A stretch of 64,000 nucleotides of DNA from Erodium maritimum (GCA_963921825.1 OY997588.1:8570001-8634000), one strand, 5' to 3'. Counted from the first letter of the stretch, positions 1 through 10,897 are shown. The notes: a model not told the origin generated them from the sequence alone. Program-made: numbers and translations.

Positions 1-82
1 AAGTGCACGTCTCAAATCCGGTCAAAATCGGATTTGGGGCGTGACAAAATTAATTTGTTCTGATTTGATTTAATTTGATTAC
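1..82. repeat. Older LTR-like debris, left flank of the copia element
   Basis: AT-rich sequence preceded by a segment reading GGGGCGTGACAA, which resembles LTR termini of plant retrotransposons. The copia insertion at 83 splits this segment from the sequence after 5,786, where a TATA-like CTATAAATAG and an AATAAA-type signal look like the rest of an older LTR. No matching partner LTR is visible in the window, so this is an inference. Confidence 0.3.
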
Positions 83-337
83 TGTTATGAATATTTGATT
101 GGATGACCACATGGAATATTCTAGATAGGAGTGGGAGTTAGAAGACTTTTGTATTTTGGATTCTATCATTTATGTAGTTTATTAAGGTTATGACTCTATG
201 GTTATGAGCCTATAAATAGAGGTCATTGTAAAGGATGAATTCATCAATAATATTCGATTCTCTACTCTCTCCATATTCTCTTGTTCTCTCTAGTTTTTGT
301 TCTTCCGTTCACAAGTATCGTTCTTACTTTTATAACA
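83..337 (+). repeat. 5' LTR of the copia element
   Basis: A 255-bp LTR, TGTTAT...ATAACA, 98.4% identical to the copy at 5527-5781. It carries a TATA box (TATAAATA, 211-218) followed by a stretch rich in CTCTCT, as expected for the U3-R region that starts the genomic RNA. Differences from the 3' LTR are two near its start and two G/A differences near its end. Confidence 0.95.
211..218 (+). promoter_or_regulatory. TATA box of the 5' LTR
   Basis: TATAAATA inside the 5' LTR, also present in the 3' LTR at 5655-5662. Both copies are intact, so the 3' LTR could in principle start transcription into the flanking DNA. Confidence 0.6.
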
Positions 338-350
338 CGTTATCAGCACA
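338..350 (+). other. Primer-binding-site-like sequence
   Basis: Directly after the 5' LTR the sequence is CGTTATCAGCACA, which resembles the primer-binding sequence of many plant copia elements (initiator methionine tRNA type). The position is exact, but the match to a specific tRNA was not tested. Confidence 0.5.
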
Positions 351-572
351 AATTGCTCTACTATCCAGGTATCAAAGTTTTGCATTATCGTGAATTTATT
401 TTAATTCGATTCATGTTTATTTATACAAGTTCATTTATGTTTTTCGATAAGTATGCTCTGTGATTGCCAATATACATTGGATCTTTCACATCAGAAATTT
501 GATGTTTATTATATACTTGTGTTCTTGTTGTTGATACTCGAATGTGAGATTTATTGAAATCAAATCATTTGG

Positions 573-1530
573 ACCCGAAGTTCCAAGATACGAACCGTTT
601 TTCTTATAACATGCAACTTGGCTTAAAGGCATGAAACTTGAAAAAAAATTACATGGGTAGTTTGGCTACTCCGTGTATTCTCTCGTCGCATGGTCATTTT
701 GCGAATAAATTTGTGGTCGTATATTTGTATCCTGAAGTTTACAAATATGATGGCATGTTGTATCAAAAATTTCAAATACATAGTTCCATCGATTTGATGT
801 ATGTTGGACTAGAAGTTCCAAATACATGGTACAACAAATGTTGTGTATTCTCTCACATATATGAATAAGAGTATTACAATTGATGGTTAGTGTGACGAAT
901 GACACGTTCTTTACTTGTATTTTTACTTAGTTGATTATATTGATTTTATAGTTTTACAATGTCGAACCATTTTGAACCCGAAGTTCAAATATTAACGAGA
1001 AAAGATTTACAGAACCTGAAGTTTTGATTTAAGACCATGGGTCTTATAACTTACTGAAATTAGTGTGACCCGAAGCTCACATGTACCTAATGATGACAAA
1101 ACCTGAAGTTTTGGTTCAACGTATAAACTTGAAAGTTAAGCCCGAAGCTTGTAATTTGTGTCCAAGGCTTGAAGCCTCAAATTTTTCTATGCACTTATTT
1201 ATATATTGTTTACCTCATGAGTTCGCTCGATGTGTGGTCATGTTTTTATCTAATTCTTATATTCACCCCACAAATTACTTAGTGTGTGGTTATGTTTATT
1301 TCATGCATTATAATGCGTTCGTTCATTGTTTAATCATAATATATACTTATTCATATTTGTGTAGACATTATATATATTCGATATGTGTAGCCTGAAGTTT
1401 ACACAAGACATGATTTTTTAAACATGAAGTTCTATAATCACCAAGAAAACGAGTTTCTTGAACCAATTGTTCAAGATGCGTGAAACTAATGAAAATTGTA
1501 ACCTGAAGCTTAAATAAAGACATGAAGTTC
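573..1530 (+). repeat. Leader with about 13 dispersed CCYGAAGYT motifs
   Basis: Within the non-coding leader between PBS and gag the motif CCTGAAGTT or CCCGAAGTT/CT recurs near 573, 731, 811, 977, 1015, 1068, 1102, 1141, 1165, 1391, 1422, 1502 and 1520, usually followed by A/T-rich sequence with CAAAT or CAAG. Spacing is irregular and the reading frame is not kept, so this is not a coding repeat. The role is unknown; the unit may be an old degenerate tandem array. Confidence 0.7.
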
Positions 1531-1749
1531 CAAATTGATAATCCCTGCATATGGATCAAAGAAAATATTTCCACGCGTCATCATATTATTTATAATTGAT
1601 GAAAGGTGTTTTCATCTACATTTCTTCCATCTAGTATGCTCCTGAAGTAGCGTTACCGAGAATACGAAAAGAATCATATTTAATATATTTATTGTTGAAA
1701 CAATAAATTATTGTTGAAAACCATCAAGCTCGTCCTGTTGACAACACTA

Positions 1750-2430
1750 CATTCCTTGAAGTGAATGTGATAGAACATGGGTAGATCCAGACCCAAGAAA
1801 GGCCCATGCCCCAAACGTGGTCGTGGTCATGGTTATGGCGTGATAATTTCCAGTTCCATGAAAAATAATGTGTACGACCAGAAGTGGAACGAGTATGAAA
1901 GGCGCAAAAAAAAAAGAATATGGCCCATCAAATGAAAACTCATGAACATGGTGAAAGTTATTTTGTAAATGTAGTTGATTGCGTACCTAAAAGTATGATC
2001 CAAGATTTGATTGAAGGCAAATAAGAAATCGTAGAGAGAAACTTTATTGATAACCTAGATCCTGAAGATCTAATCGAATGTCTTTAACTCATTTGTAATT
2101 GATGACGAGAAAACAAGTATCATGCATATGAGCCAATTTTTGGATGATTTGTATTAATATTTCTGTTATATCCTTTTGTAGTAAACCAATACATTAATTT
2201 TCTCATATTAAAGGATATGGATCCCAGAAGTGGTCTATCTATTTACAGAAAAGGATAACGATATGAATATGGTTGATAGTGTCACTACACATACAATTCT
2301 GATAGACAAGAAATATTTTTCATGTCTGACCATGGTCGAGGCAAACATGAACACCATTATGGGTGCTGCAAATATAATAGAGGGCTCCGGAAAAGCTACC
2401 TTGTTATTGCAAAATAAAATATTTTGAGTG
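1750..2430 (+). pseudogene. Remnant of copia gag and protease
   Basis: Broken frames resemble the C-terminal part of copia Gag (a basic segment with repeated Arg and Gly codons near 1780-1850) followed near 2260-2400 by a protease-like segment containing DSVTTHTIL and EGSGKA, which match the Asp active-site and flap regions of copia proteases. The expected D-S-G/A-A is read as D-S-V-T. Stops and shifts lie throughout, and no zinc knuckle is left in Gag. It is certainly non-functional as it stands. Confidence 0.7.
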
Positions 2431-2703
2431 TCTTGTTTCTAATTTTATTTATTTGTCTTATGACAAACTATGGACAAAAGTTTCTCTAATTATGTTAAAG
2501 GCAACGGGAAAATATCTGGTGCATCAGATCTTATTGAAGCCTCCGGAAGAGCCAGTGTAATGTTATAGAATTTTATTATCAATGATGCAATATTCACAAC
2601 CAGATCAAAAAGAAACTTGTTAAGTTTCAAAGATATTCGCTGAAATGATTATCACATTGAGACAACAAATGAAAATGATGTTGAATGTTTATACATCACA
2701 TCC

Positions 2704-3180
2704 GTGGTCTCGGGGAGAAAAGAAATTGTTGAAAAACTCCATTTATATAGTTTTGGATTATATTATACTTTCATTATTCCAATTAAATCCAATATGGTGA
2801 TTAACCAAAACCCAATGGACCCATCAAATTTTATGATACGGCATGACCGTTTAGGCCATATGGGTTACATAATGATACAAAGAATTATAGAAAATTCACA
2901 TGGACATACCCTGAAGAGTAAAAATGTCATTTTTGTCAAAAGATTACTCATGTGTTGCTTGTTTTTAAGGAAAACTTATTACAAGACCATCTCCAATGAA
3001 AGTTGAGACTGAATGTCCAACATTTTTAGAAAGAATTCACATAGATATATTGGAATTCATGACACGTGATATGTTTACGGCACGATTTGCCGACTATCAA
3101 TTTGATGAGACAATTTCCCTGCATTAGGGGGAGATAAAGAAACGTCTGAAAAAGAAAGACGAGAAATTTCATGGAATGCA
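2704..3180 (+). pseudogene. Remnant of copia integrase with core deleted
   Basis: The N-terminal zinc-binding region is recognisable by HDRLGH and IIENSHGH near 2845-2910. The sequence then reads into CPTFLERIH near 3015-3040 and jumps within some 60 bases to a segment that normally lies after the catalytic core (near 3090-3180). The D,D-35-E catalytic domain of several hundred bases is therefore absent. Several stops interrupt what is left. Confidence 0.75.
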
Positions 3181-5302
3181 TTGACATTGTCTCATTTTGA
3201 TCCTCGTACGAATCAATATGAACTAGAAGTTCAGAAAATTATCCACTTACAAAAGGTTGAAAATACACTGCCTGATGCATTTACGGATGTTAAGACTGTG
3301 ATAAAATCACAGATACCAGTTGCTAATGTTCCTTGTAGAATTAATCTTCTTGATGAAGAAATGAGAAATATGCTAGCGCTAGCAAATGAGTCTAAAGCAC
3401 GCAAGAAGCGTGGCAGACCTATTGGATCCAATTATAAAACCCAAGAAAAGGAAAGGAACAAGTTCGGCAAGTTGTTACATCAAATTATATTACAATTCCC
3501 AAAGAAATAAATGTGATAAAAATGAAGAGACGTCTTCAAAAGATAATGAAACACCTGAGAAAGATGACAATGAAGAGATCTCGTTTAACTATGTCATTCC
3601 AGGTGAAAGATGGAATAGAAAAGAAATTGTAGTGGATGATGTATTTGCACATACAGTTGCATTAGATATTTCAAAAGAAAATGAGGATCATGAACCAAGA
3701 TCGGTCAGTGAATGCCGACGAAGAAATGATTGGCCGAAATGGAAAAATGCCATTGAGACAGAATTGAACTCACTCAATAAACGCCAAGTATTCGGACCTG
3801 TAGTCCAGACACCTGAAGGTGTCAAACCAGTAGGATATAAATGGGGATTTGTGCGCAAAAGAAATGAGAAAAACGAGGTCGTAAGATACAAAGCTCGACT
3901 CGTCGCACAAGGATTTTCACAACGACCAGGAATTGATTATGAAGAGACGTATTCACCGGTCATGGATGCAATCACATTCAGATTTTTACTTAGCATGTCA
4001 ATTTTAGAAGGACTCCAAATGAACTTGATGGATGTCGTGACCGCATATTTGTATGGGTCGCTTGATAATGACATTTACATGAAAGTCCCCGAAGGACTAA
4101 AAATGCCAGAAGCATTCATCTCAAAACCTCAAGAAATGTACTCAATAAAGCTCCAGAGATCTTTGTATGGGCTAAAACAATCTGGTCGAATGTGGTATAA
4201 TCGTCTCAGTGAATACCTTTTGAAAGAAGGATACATCAACAATAAAATATGTCCATGTGTTTTTATTAAACGGACGAAAACCGGATTTTCTATCATCGCG
4301 GTCTATGTTGATGATCTGAACATCATTGGAACACATGATGAACTTGTAGAGACGATGGAATACTTGAAAAGAGAATTCGAAATGAAAGACTTGGGGAAAA
4401 CAAAATTTTGTCTCGGCCTTCAGATTGAACATTTGTCGAAGGGGATTTTTGTTCACCAGTCATCATACATTGAAAAGATTCTTAAAAGATTCAATATGGA
4501 TAATTCACATCCTTTGAGTTCCCCCGTGGTTGTTCGATCACTTGATGTGAAAAAAGATCCATTTCGCCCCCAAGAAGAAGGAGAAGAACTCCTTGGTCCA
4601 GAAGTACCATATCTTAGTGTCATTGGGGCACTAATGTATCTTGCTAATTGCACCCGTCCTGATACAGCATTCTCTGTTAATTTGCTAGAAAGATTTAGTT
4701 CCTCTCCGACTCGAAGACACTGGACTGGTGTTAAACAAATTTTTAGATATCTTCGAGGAACATTAGATATGGGGTTATTTTACTCAAAAGACTCGAAGTC
4801 TGAATTGATTGGATATGCTGATGCCGGATATTTATCTGATCCCCACAAAGCGCGATCACAAACTGGATATGTGTTTACATATGGTGACACCGCTATATCT
4901 TGGCGCTCAACAAAACAGACACTTACAGCCACTTCTTCAAATCACGCTGAATTGATAGCTCTTCATGAAACAAGTCGTGAATGTATATGGCTAAGGTCCT
5001 TAATCCATCATATCCGAGAATCATGCGATCTTTCAATAAATAAAGGAAGTCCAACTGTCCTATACGAAGATAACACAGCTTGTATAGCTCAGATCAAAGG
5101 AGGCTACATCAAAGAAGATAGAACGAAACACATTTCTCCTAAGTTCTACTTTACTCATGAACTTCAGAAAAAGGGAGATATCAATGTTTGTCAAATTCGT
5201 TCCTGTGACAATCTTGCAGATTTGTTCACTAAGGCGCTTCCTACAACTTCCTTTGAAAAGTTGGTGTACAAGATCGGAATGAGAAAACTCCTTGATTTAT
5301 GA
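3181..5302 (+). pseudogene. Copia reverse transcriptase-RNase H region with an upstream frameshift
   Basis: Two frames join near 3,430-3,440. The first (from 3181) ends in the basic linker after KKRGRPIGS; the second carries the RT (RVT_2 family) and RNase H and is open to the stop at 5300-5302. Visible RT landmarks are WKNAIETEL, YKARLVAQGF, YGLKQSGRMWY and the catalytic YVDD near 4306. RNase H shows GYADAGYLSDP, SSNHAELIAL and DNTACI near 4815-5085, and the C terminus reads DLFTKALPT. The first Met of the long frame (3386) lies before the frame switch and is not the real start. RT and RNase H look intact, in contrast to the wrecked gag and integrase. Confidence 0.9.
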
Positions 5303-5515
5303 GGAGATGTTGTAGTCAGGGGGAGAAATACGTGTTACACTCTTTTTCCCTTGCTTTAGGTTTTATCCCATTGGGTTTTCCTAACAAGGTTTTTAATGAG
5401 GTAACTTATATACGTATTGTACAAATTATGTACTCTTTTTCCTTCTAGGGTTTTTCCCACTGGGTTTTTTCTAGAAAAGTTTTAATGAGGCATAATAATA
5501 TTTGTACATGTCATC

Positions 5516-5526
5516 CAAAGGGGGAG
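5516..5526 (+). other. Polypurine tract
   Basis: AAAGGGGGAG directly before the 3' LTR is the expected plus-strand primer site of an LTR retrotransposon. Confidence 0.8.
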
Positions 5527-5781
5527 TGTTATGAATATTTGATTTGATGTCCACATGGAATATTCTAGATAGGAGTGGGAGTTAGAAGACTTTTGTATTT
5601 TGGATTCTATCATTTATGTAGTTTATTAAGGTTATGACTCTATGGTTATGAGCCTATAAATAGAGGTCATTGTAAAGGATGAATTCATCAATAATATTCG
5701 ATTCTCTACTCTCTCCATATTCTCTTGTTCTCTCTAGTTTTTGTTCTTCCATTCACAAGTATCATTCTTACTTTTATAACA
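5527..5781 (+). repeat. 3' LTR of the copia element
   Basis: A 255-bp copy of the 5' LTR with four substitutions and no indels. It is followed by the target duplication ATTAC. At a plant neutral rate of about 1.3e-8 per site per year, four differences in 255 bp correspond to roughly 0.6 million years, with wide error. Confidence 0.95.
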
Positions 5782-5786
5782 ATTAC

Positions 5787-6595
5787 GATATTTAATTATA
5801 ATATTATGTAATATTAGTTTCCTTATAATAGTCTTGTAATCCTATAAATAGGAGTAGTGATTCTTCAATAAAATTATCCAACGCATTTCAATTTATATTT
5901 TACACCTGATGACCTAGTAGAAGAGACGTGTGTGCGGCACATGCACGATTTTGATGTCTCGATATTTATTATTATTTTATTATTTAGGTTAGATGAGGTT
6001 AAATGACAACTAATGCTTTAACCTCTATTATAAATTAACCTAAGAAGCAAACCCTAGCCGTTGTTAGTGGGTCCCAATGTTAGTGTAGTGGTTGGGTCAA
6101 TAGGGCAAGCCAGGTAGGTCTATACGGTGAAGAAGAAGCAAAATCAAGTGGTGGTGTGGTGCCTCAAAGTGCAAAACCAGGTAAGAGTCACGTTCTATGG
6201 TATGGTATTGTATTGGCACACCGATTCACAATTCCTTGTTTGGCTCTATCCTATTTCCAAAGTCACATGTCACATAAACTAACCTTACACATTACTGGTC
6301 AACACAAATCCCAAACAGCCTCTATATACGTTGACGTTATGACTAACTAATCACTCTCTTACAGATGCTAATTACTAATTAGAACCTAAATTCCGGAGAG
6401 GTAATTAAATTGTGTTATCCAGAAATAGCCTATAAACGAGTGAATTCATAAGTTTTTTTTCATTTATAGAAAACGAGTTAATATTATAGATTAAAAATGA
6501 TCAAAACAGATAAACCACTCATTATAAAAATGAAAGTACCGAAAACAAAGTCCTAGGATAATGGACCTTAACACGAAATAAAAGAGCTCAAGGCA
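5787..6595. other. Intergenic sequence with an LTR-like promoter relic
   Basis: The first 130 bp (CTATAAATAG near 5,844, then TTCAATAAAA, then a TTTTACA end near 5,914) look like the right part of the older LTR interrupted by the copia element. The rest (5,915-6,595) is unclassified and has no credible reading frame or domain. Confidence 0.3.
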
Positions 6596-7170
6596 TCAAA
6601 CCGCTTCATTGAGAATGTTCGGAAGGGGATACTGCGGTAGCGTCTGTCGATTCCGATACAGCGAATCCGAACTGGAAGCTGTGATACAGCGGACCCATTT
6701 TTGGAAAAGTACTGTTGCGGAGAATACTTCCCTAGGTTGCCAGCGTGCGTCGTCCTTCCGGGAATGATAAAAGTAGGGCTCCGAAACGCAGGGTTGCTGG
6801 CCTCCGAGAAGGTAGGGAAGTACCATACCAGATCTTGGTGGAACCTCTGCCACCTTACGTCCAGTGGGACAGTGATGCTGACCGACCCCCCACTGAACCA
6901 CTTGTACTCATTTGGCGAGGCGAGGGTGCTTATAACCCCGTTGTTGTAAGTGAATCCTCTTATGATCGTGTGGATCCTTTCGACTCCGCCTCCCCTTCCT
7001 CTCGCTCAGGACGCTTTCTCCCGGTGGACACAAAGATAATGGCCTTTTCATGGACGTTCTCCAGGTTCCTCGGGAGGTCGTCCTGTGGATATGGGTGTCG
7101 TCCTTGGAAGGCATGTCTGGCCAAATGGATGCCGACCCAGCTCCTCCCATCTTTGGCCCGAAGCTTTGTT
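6596..7170. other. GC-richer degenerate segment, probably old transposon coding sequence
   Basis: This block has balanced base composition, unlike the AT-rich neighbours, and short overlapping frames on both strands (for example 6745-7257 plus and 6596-6901 minus). I recognise no domain in either. Base composition and isolation suggest decayed mobile-element coding sequence, but the family is not identified. Confidence 0.3.
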
Positions 7171-8226
7171 CCAGTTCATATTGATTTTTTTAAAATTCAA
7201 TTTTTATTTAAAATATATTTTTTATACAAAAATAGTTTTTTTTCAAAAATTATTTGAATTTTAAAAAACAGGTAATTTTTTTTAAAATATATTTTATTTT
7301 ATTTTTAACAATCATTTTTATTTTGTTAAAATTCAGTTTTATAAAAAACAGTTTTTTTTTAAATAATAAGTTTTTTTAAATGTATTTTAATTTAAATAAT
7401 GAGTTTATTTTTTTAAATTTCAGCTTTTAAAAAATACCAAAGTTCCCCTTGAGTACTTTAAAACCATAATTTTATCCCCTTTCCCATTTCATTTCATTAA
7501 CCTCTCTCCTTCACGCTCCATATTCTTCACAATCAGAACTCGGCCTTCCCTCCTCTGGCACAGTTTCCCGCTCAAAGGTCCGACCACATCTCCTATTTCT
7601 CTGGTCGCCGCTACTTCATCTCAAAGATGACTTTGGCCGCCAGAGAACCACCATGTGCTCCTCCACAGTTGAAGAGGCACTGCAACAGCTGGTTCAGCTC
7701 GACAAGGACGAGAAGGGCCTCAAAAGTATGCTGTAGCAGCTGTTTTTTTTATATTTTAAAAATATAAAACTGGTTTTTAAAAAATAAAAAGGGAAATTTC
7801 ATTTTAACACCCTATCAAACATTTAATTTCAAAATCATACACTGACATACATTTTTTGCAGTTTCATACCTAAACCATATATTTACTAACACTTGCATAC
7901 CCAACTGTTAAATTCCGTTAACTTTTCATCCAAAATATGTAAAATGTTCATAATACCCTTAATAATCGCTCAAATTTTCAAACTCATGCCATTGATTTTC
8001 AAAAATTATTTTTATTTTATAAAAAACCAAATTTAATTAAAAATCATATTTTAATTTTAAAAATTAGTTTATTTTTTAAATTCAGTTTTTATTTTAAAAA
8101 ATCAGTTTTATTTATAAAAAAAATCATTTTTTATAAAAATAAATAAAAAATTATTTTTTATTTTATAAAAATCAATTCTACTTCTATTATAACATTCATA
8201 TTGATTTTTGTAAAAAAAAATAATCA
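7171..8226. repeat. AT-rich repeat with one Mutator-type end and an unrelated central segment
   Basis: Two AT-rich arms (7180-7440 and 7740-8225) repeat phrases such as AAAATCAGTTTTTAT, as in the interior of the inverted-repeat element at 27308-28313. At 7790 GGGAAATTTCATTTTAACACCC is similar to the terminus of that element, but no inverted partner is visible. Between the arms, 7440-7735 has gene-like composition with CT-rich leader sequence and a short frame. It could be a captured gene fragment, but I do not recognise it. Confidence 0.4.
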
Positions 8227-8253
8227 TTTTTTTATAAGAACGCTTCATTACTT

Positions 8254-8419
8254 CTTTTTTTATCAGAGAGAATTACAGGGAAATCCTATCTTAGTCTAAT
8301 CTAACCCACCACCTAACACCTACACTTACTCCCAAGTAAGTGTACTCACCGGGTTTCGAACCTGTGACCTCAAGAAGAGGTGAGATGTGAAGAGGTATTC
8401 ACCCTGGATTAGTCGAGTA
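8254..8419 (-). mobile_element. SINE, about 166 bp, with long target duplication
   Basis: The segment is flanked by a 27-bp direct repeat (8227-8253 and 8420-8446) with one mismatch, a typical LINE-mobilised target-site duplication. On the minus strand it ends in a short poly(A) (T run at 8255-8261). It contains a good RNA polymerase III B box, GGTTCGAAACC (8352-8362 on the plus strand, reversed). The A box is not clear. Size, B box, tail and duplication together support a tRNA-type SINE. Confidence 0.8.
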
Positions 8420-8446
8420 TTTTTTTATAAGAACACTTCATTACTT

Positions 8447-8887
8447 AATTCCATTCGGGTGAACTTTTCTACCATCACTCGATTAGGACTTCCTCTCTTT
8501 TCTCCCTCTCCATCTCACACGTTCCTCCTATTTTCCTATGGCATTACCTCCACCACCCACGTGGTCATGACTCATGAGTCACCTGGCTGATGCATCATGT
8601 TTGATGCCCTCGAGTCCACCATCGTCTGAGTTCATGAAGCCGGAAATGCCCAAACGGAAGTCGTCCCGACCGTCCCAAACTACCCTTCCACCACTCCTCG
8701 TCGGCCATTAGGGAAATTCAATATCCCTCAAGGCCGAGATTCTGGCCCAAAGAAACTAATAGATAGTTGAATTAAGCACTGCAAAATGAGAACAAGAATG
8801 GTGAATTTATTCAAACGGATGGAGAATTAATAATCTGAAATTGGTTGGAAGAAAATAAATAATATTTGGCATCATAATGGGAGCATA
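8447..8887. other. Intergenic, nothing recognisable
   Basis: A few short frames and a CT-rich stretch; no domain, repeat boundary or RNA gene seen. Confidence 0.4.
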
Positions 8888-9302
8888 TCTAAAATGTCAT
8901 GTTTTTTTTTTGATCGACGAGGTTTTTATAATCCATCAGTCCCAAAGTAAGGGATCTGAGGATGCTGCAACAGCAGCCAAATTAGAGAGGTACAGATGAG
9001 AGATCATGGAGATCAAGTACATAGAGTGCTTATGAGGAAAAACAAGCCAACAGTTACAAAAATCAGAGAACCAGAGGCCGAGCATTCTTCCTGAGAGATG
9101 ATTTCCTTGCGCAGGCTTGGGGATCATGGATCCATTCGGTTACTGAGAAGAGCAATTTTGAGACATCCCTTGCTTTTATGAATTCAAAGGAGCACAATTG
9201 AACTTTTCTGAAGAGAGCATTCCAATCCACCGCAACTTGATTAAAAAGCAGGTCATTTCTTGCAAGCCAAACAGTCCATAGAGTAAACCCTGCAACTATC
9301 TT

Positions 9303-10595
9303 CTAAAAACGAGCCGCGGCCCGATGAACAAGACCCATCCATGAACTGATTAAGGAGCCGAAATCAGCAGGGATGACCCAGATTATCGACCACCAACACA
9401 TGATTCTGCACCAGAGAAGCCAAACAGGACGGCAATGAAGGAGGAGGTGCGTCGCTTCTTCAAAAATTGAGGAACAGAAGGCACATAAGCATTGTTGGAT
9501 TGGAATCCTTACTCCCTTTTCTTCAAGGAAGCAACGCGTGGGGATTGCTTGCAAACAACATAACCAGGCAAAAGAGGCAATTTTAGGAGGTAATCCGAAG
9601 TCCCATAACACAGAACCCCATGGTTGCTCGGTGCCTTGCGTCTGAAGGTATTGAAATGAGTTGCTGACAGAGTAACCATCCGAACAAATGATCCATTTAG
9701 GCCTGTCAATGAGATCCAGGTTTGGAGAGAAGGCTGCAATGGTTGAAAGCAGGAGGGACCTTTGAGAGAGCTCCCACTCGGATGGTGTATCAGGGAGATC
9801 AATTCTCCAACCAGTGAGGCTCCAAAATTCGATTACTTTCTCATTCTTATTGCTTGAGAGAGAAAAGAGTCGGGCAAAGACATTCTTCAGAGGACAAGTC
9901 CCAATCCAGATATCATGCCAAAAACTGATTCTTCTACCATTCCCCACACACCAGCTAATGCCAGAATGGCCAAACAGGTTGATGAATTTATCATCCTTGG
10001 ACAAATGCTGGATATGACCAAGCCAGGATGAGCTATCAATGCAACCAACATTTAGGAGATCCCAATCCTGATGATTCCACCCATATTTTGCACAAAGGAC
10101 CATCTTCCATAATGAATCAGTCTCCTCACAAAACCTCCACCACCATTTGGATAGAAGGGCATCATTCATTTTAGATAGAGATCTAACACCAAGTCCCCCA
10201 TCCTCTTTTGATAAGCAGACTGTGGCCCATTTGATCTTATGAATAGCCCTTTTAGAATCAGAGCTCCCCCAGAGAAAGGATCTCTGCCACTTCTCCAATT
10301 TGTTGATAACACCAATAGGGGCTTTCATGAGGGACATGTAAAAGAGTGGGAGGGCATTAAGGGTGGATTTGATCAAAGTTGGGAGGGAACAAGTAGAACA
10401 GCCAAGAATGTCTGAGACAAGATCATCCGAGAGTTCATCAGGGTTTAGAACACAGGAGCTTGATTTGTTGAAATTTATCTTCAGGCCTGAACAAAGCTCA
10501 AAGCTAATGAGGGCTAATTTCAGATTGCTTAATTCTGTGAGGCCTCCATTGATGAAGAGAATAGTGTCGTCAGTAAATTGAAGGTGTGAGACCAT
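9303..10595 (-). pseudogene. LINE reverse transcriptase C-terminal part
   Basis: Read from 10,595 leftward, about 430 codons are open. The catalytic FTDD (normally FADD) comes near residue 8, followed by the RT thumb region with TLIKSTLNALP and the zf-RVT zinc-binding region near residues 325-400 (SVLWDFGLPPKIASFAW, CAFC, HLLLHC). Compared with full plant L1 elements a block of roughly 60 codons appears deleted between CSLP and TLIKS (near 10,385). The 5' part of RT and the endonuclease are absent. It has no plausible start and is not expected to be made. Confidence 0.85.
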
Positions 10596-10627
10596 GGGGC
10601 CATTTAAACCAAATCTGAAGCCTGAAA

Positions 10628-10679
10628 ATGTTTTGATATTATTAGACGAAAGCGCATGTCAAATTTTGAGACTTAGGGT
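10628..10679. repeat. Filler copy of host DNA inside the LINE
   Basis: A 52-bp segment identical to 10748-10799, exactly 120 bp away outside the LINE's target duplication. It replaces the RT segment between DKAFDTL and GFRFGLNG on the LINE strand. Confidence 0.85.
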
Positions 10680-10731
10680 GTCAAAAGCCTTGTCTCTAAA
10701 ATGTCATGTTTCTACCCCATACATATATGGA

Positions 10732-10897
10732 GGAGAATTCGTCAACTATGTTTTGATATTATTAGACGAAAGCGCATGTCAAATTTTGAGACTTAGGGTT
10801 ACATATTCTAGAGATTTTGATGTACTTTATTCCTCTGGTTTGTGTCGAAATGAAAATTTAATCTTTTAAACTTATAAAAAGTATTTTGTTAGTATAC
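10732..10897. repeat. Copy 1 of a duplicated segment upstream of lipase 1
   Basis: Aligns well with 12341-12506; both contain AACTATGTTT, AAATTTTGA and GGTTACATATTCTAGA in order. Copy 1 continues at 11,977 after an inserted repeat, and the copy at 12,341 continues without interruption to 12,580. The latter therefore shows the empty-site structure. Confidence 0.7.

Larger units (their letters stand above)
83..5781 (+). mobile_element. Defective Ty1/copia LTR retrotransposon, complete between its LTRs
   Basis: The element is bounded by two 255-bp direct repeats that begin TG and end CA, and is flanked by the 5-bp target duplication ATTAC at 78-82 and 5782-5786. Internal order is PBS-like site, long leader, gag remnant, protease remnant, integrase remnant, then reverse transcriptase and RNase H, the order of Ty1/copia. 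Gag, protease and integrase are broken by stops and deletions, and the catalytic core of integrase is missing. The RT-RNase H part is open over about 620 codons. The LTRs differ at only four sites, so insertion was recent although the element cannot encode its own integration. Mobilisation by a relative is the simplest reading. Confidence 0.95.
8905..10694 (-). mobile_element. 5'-truncated, rearranged L1-like LINE
   Basis: Flanked by a perfect 17-bp duplication TCTAAAATGTCATGTTT (8888-8904 and 10695-10711). On the minus strand it ends in GATC followed by poly(A) (T run up to 8911). It holds the C-terminal half of an L1 reverse transcriptase and a zf-RVT region, with the 5' end truncated inside the RT domain at a DKAFDTL motif. 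A 52-bp block at 10628-10679 is not LINE sequence but a copy of the flanking DNA. Confidence 0.9.

Noticed and set aside
3386-3500. Met at 3386 as true start of the copia polyprotein
   Set aside because: The first 15-20 codons are out of frame relative to the upstream linker; the coherent RT frame begins after a frameshift near 3,430.
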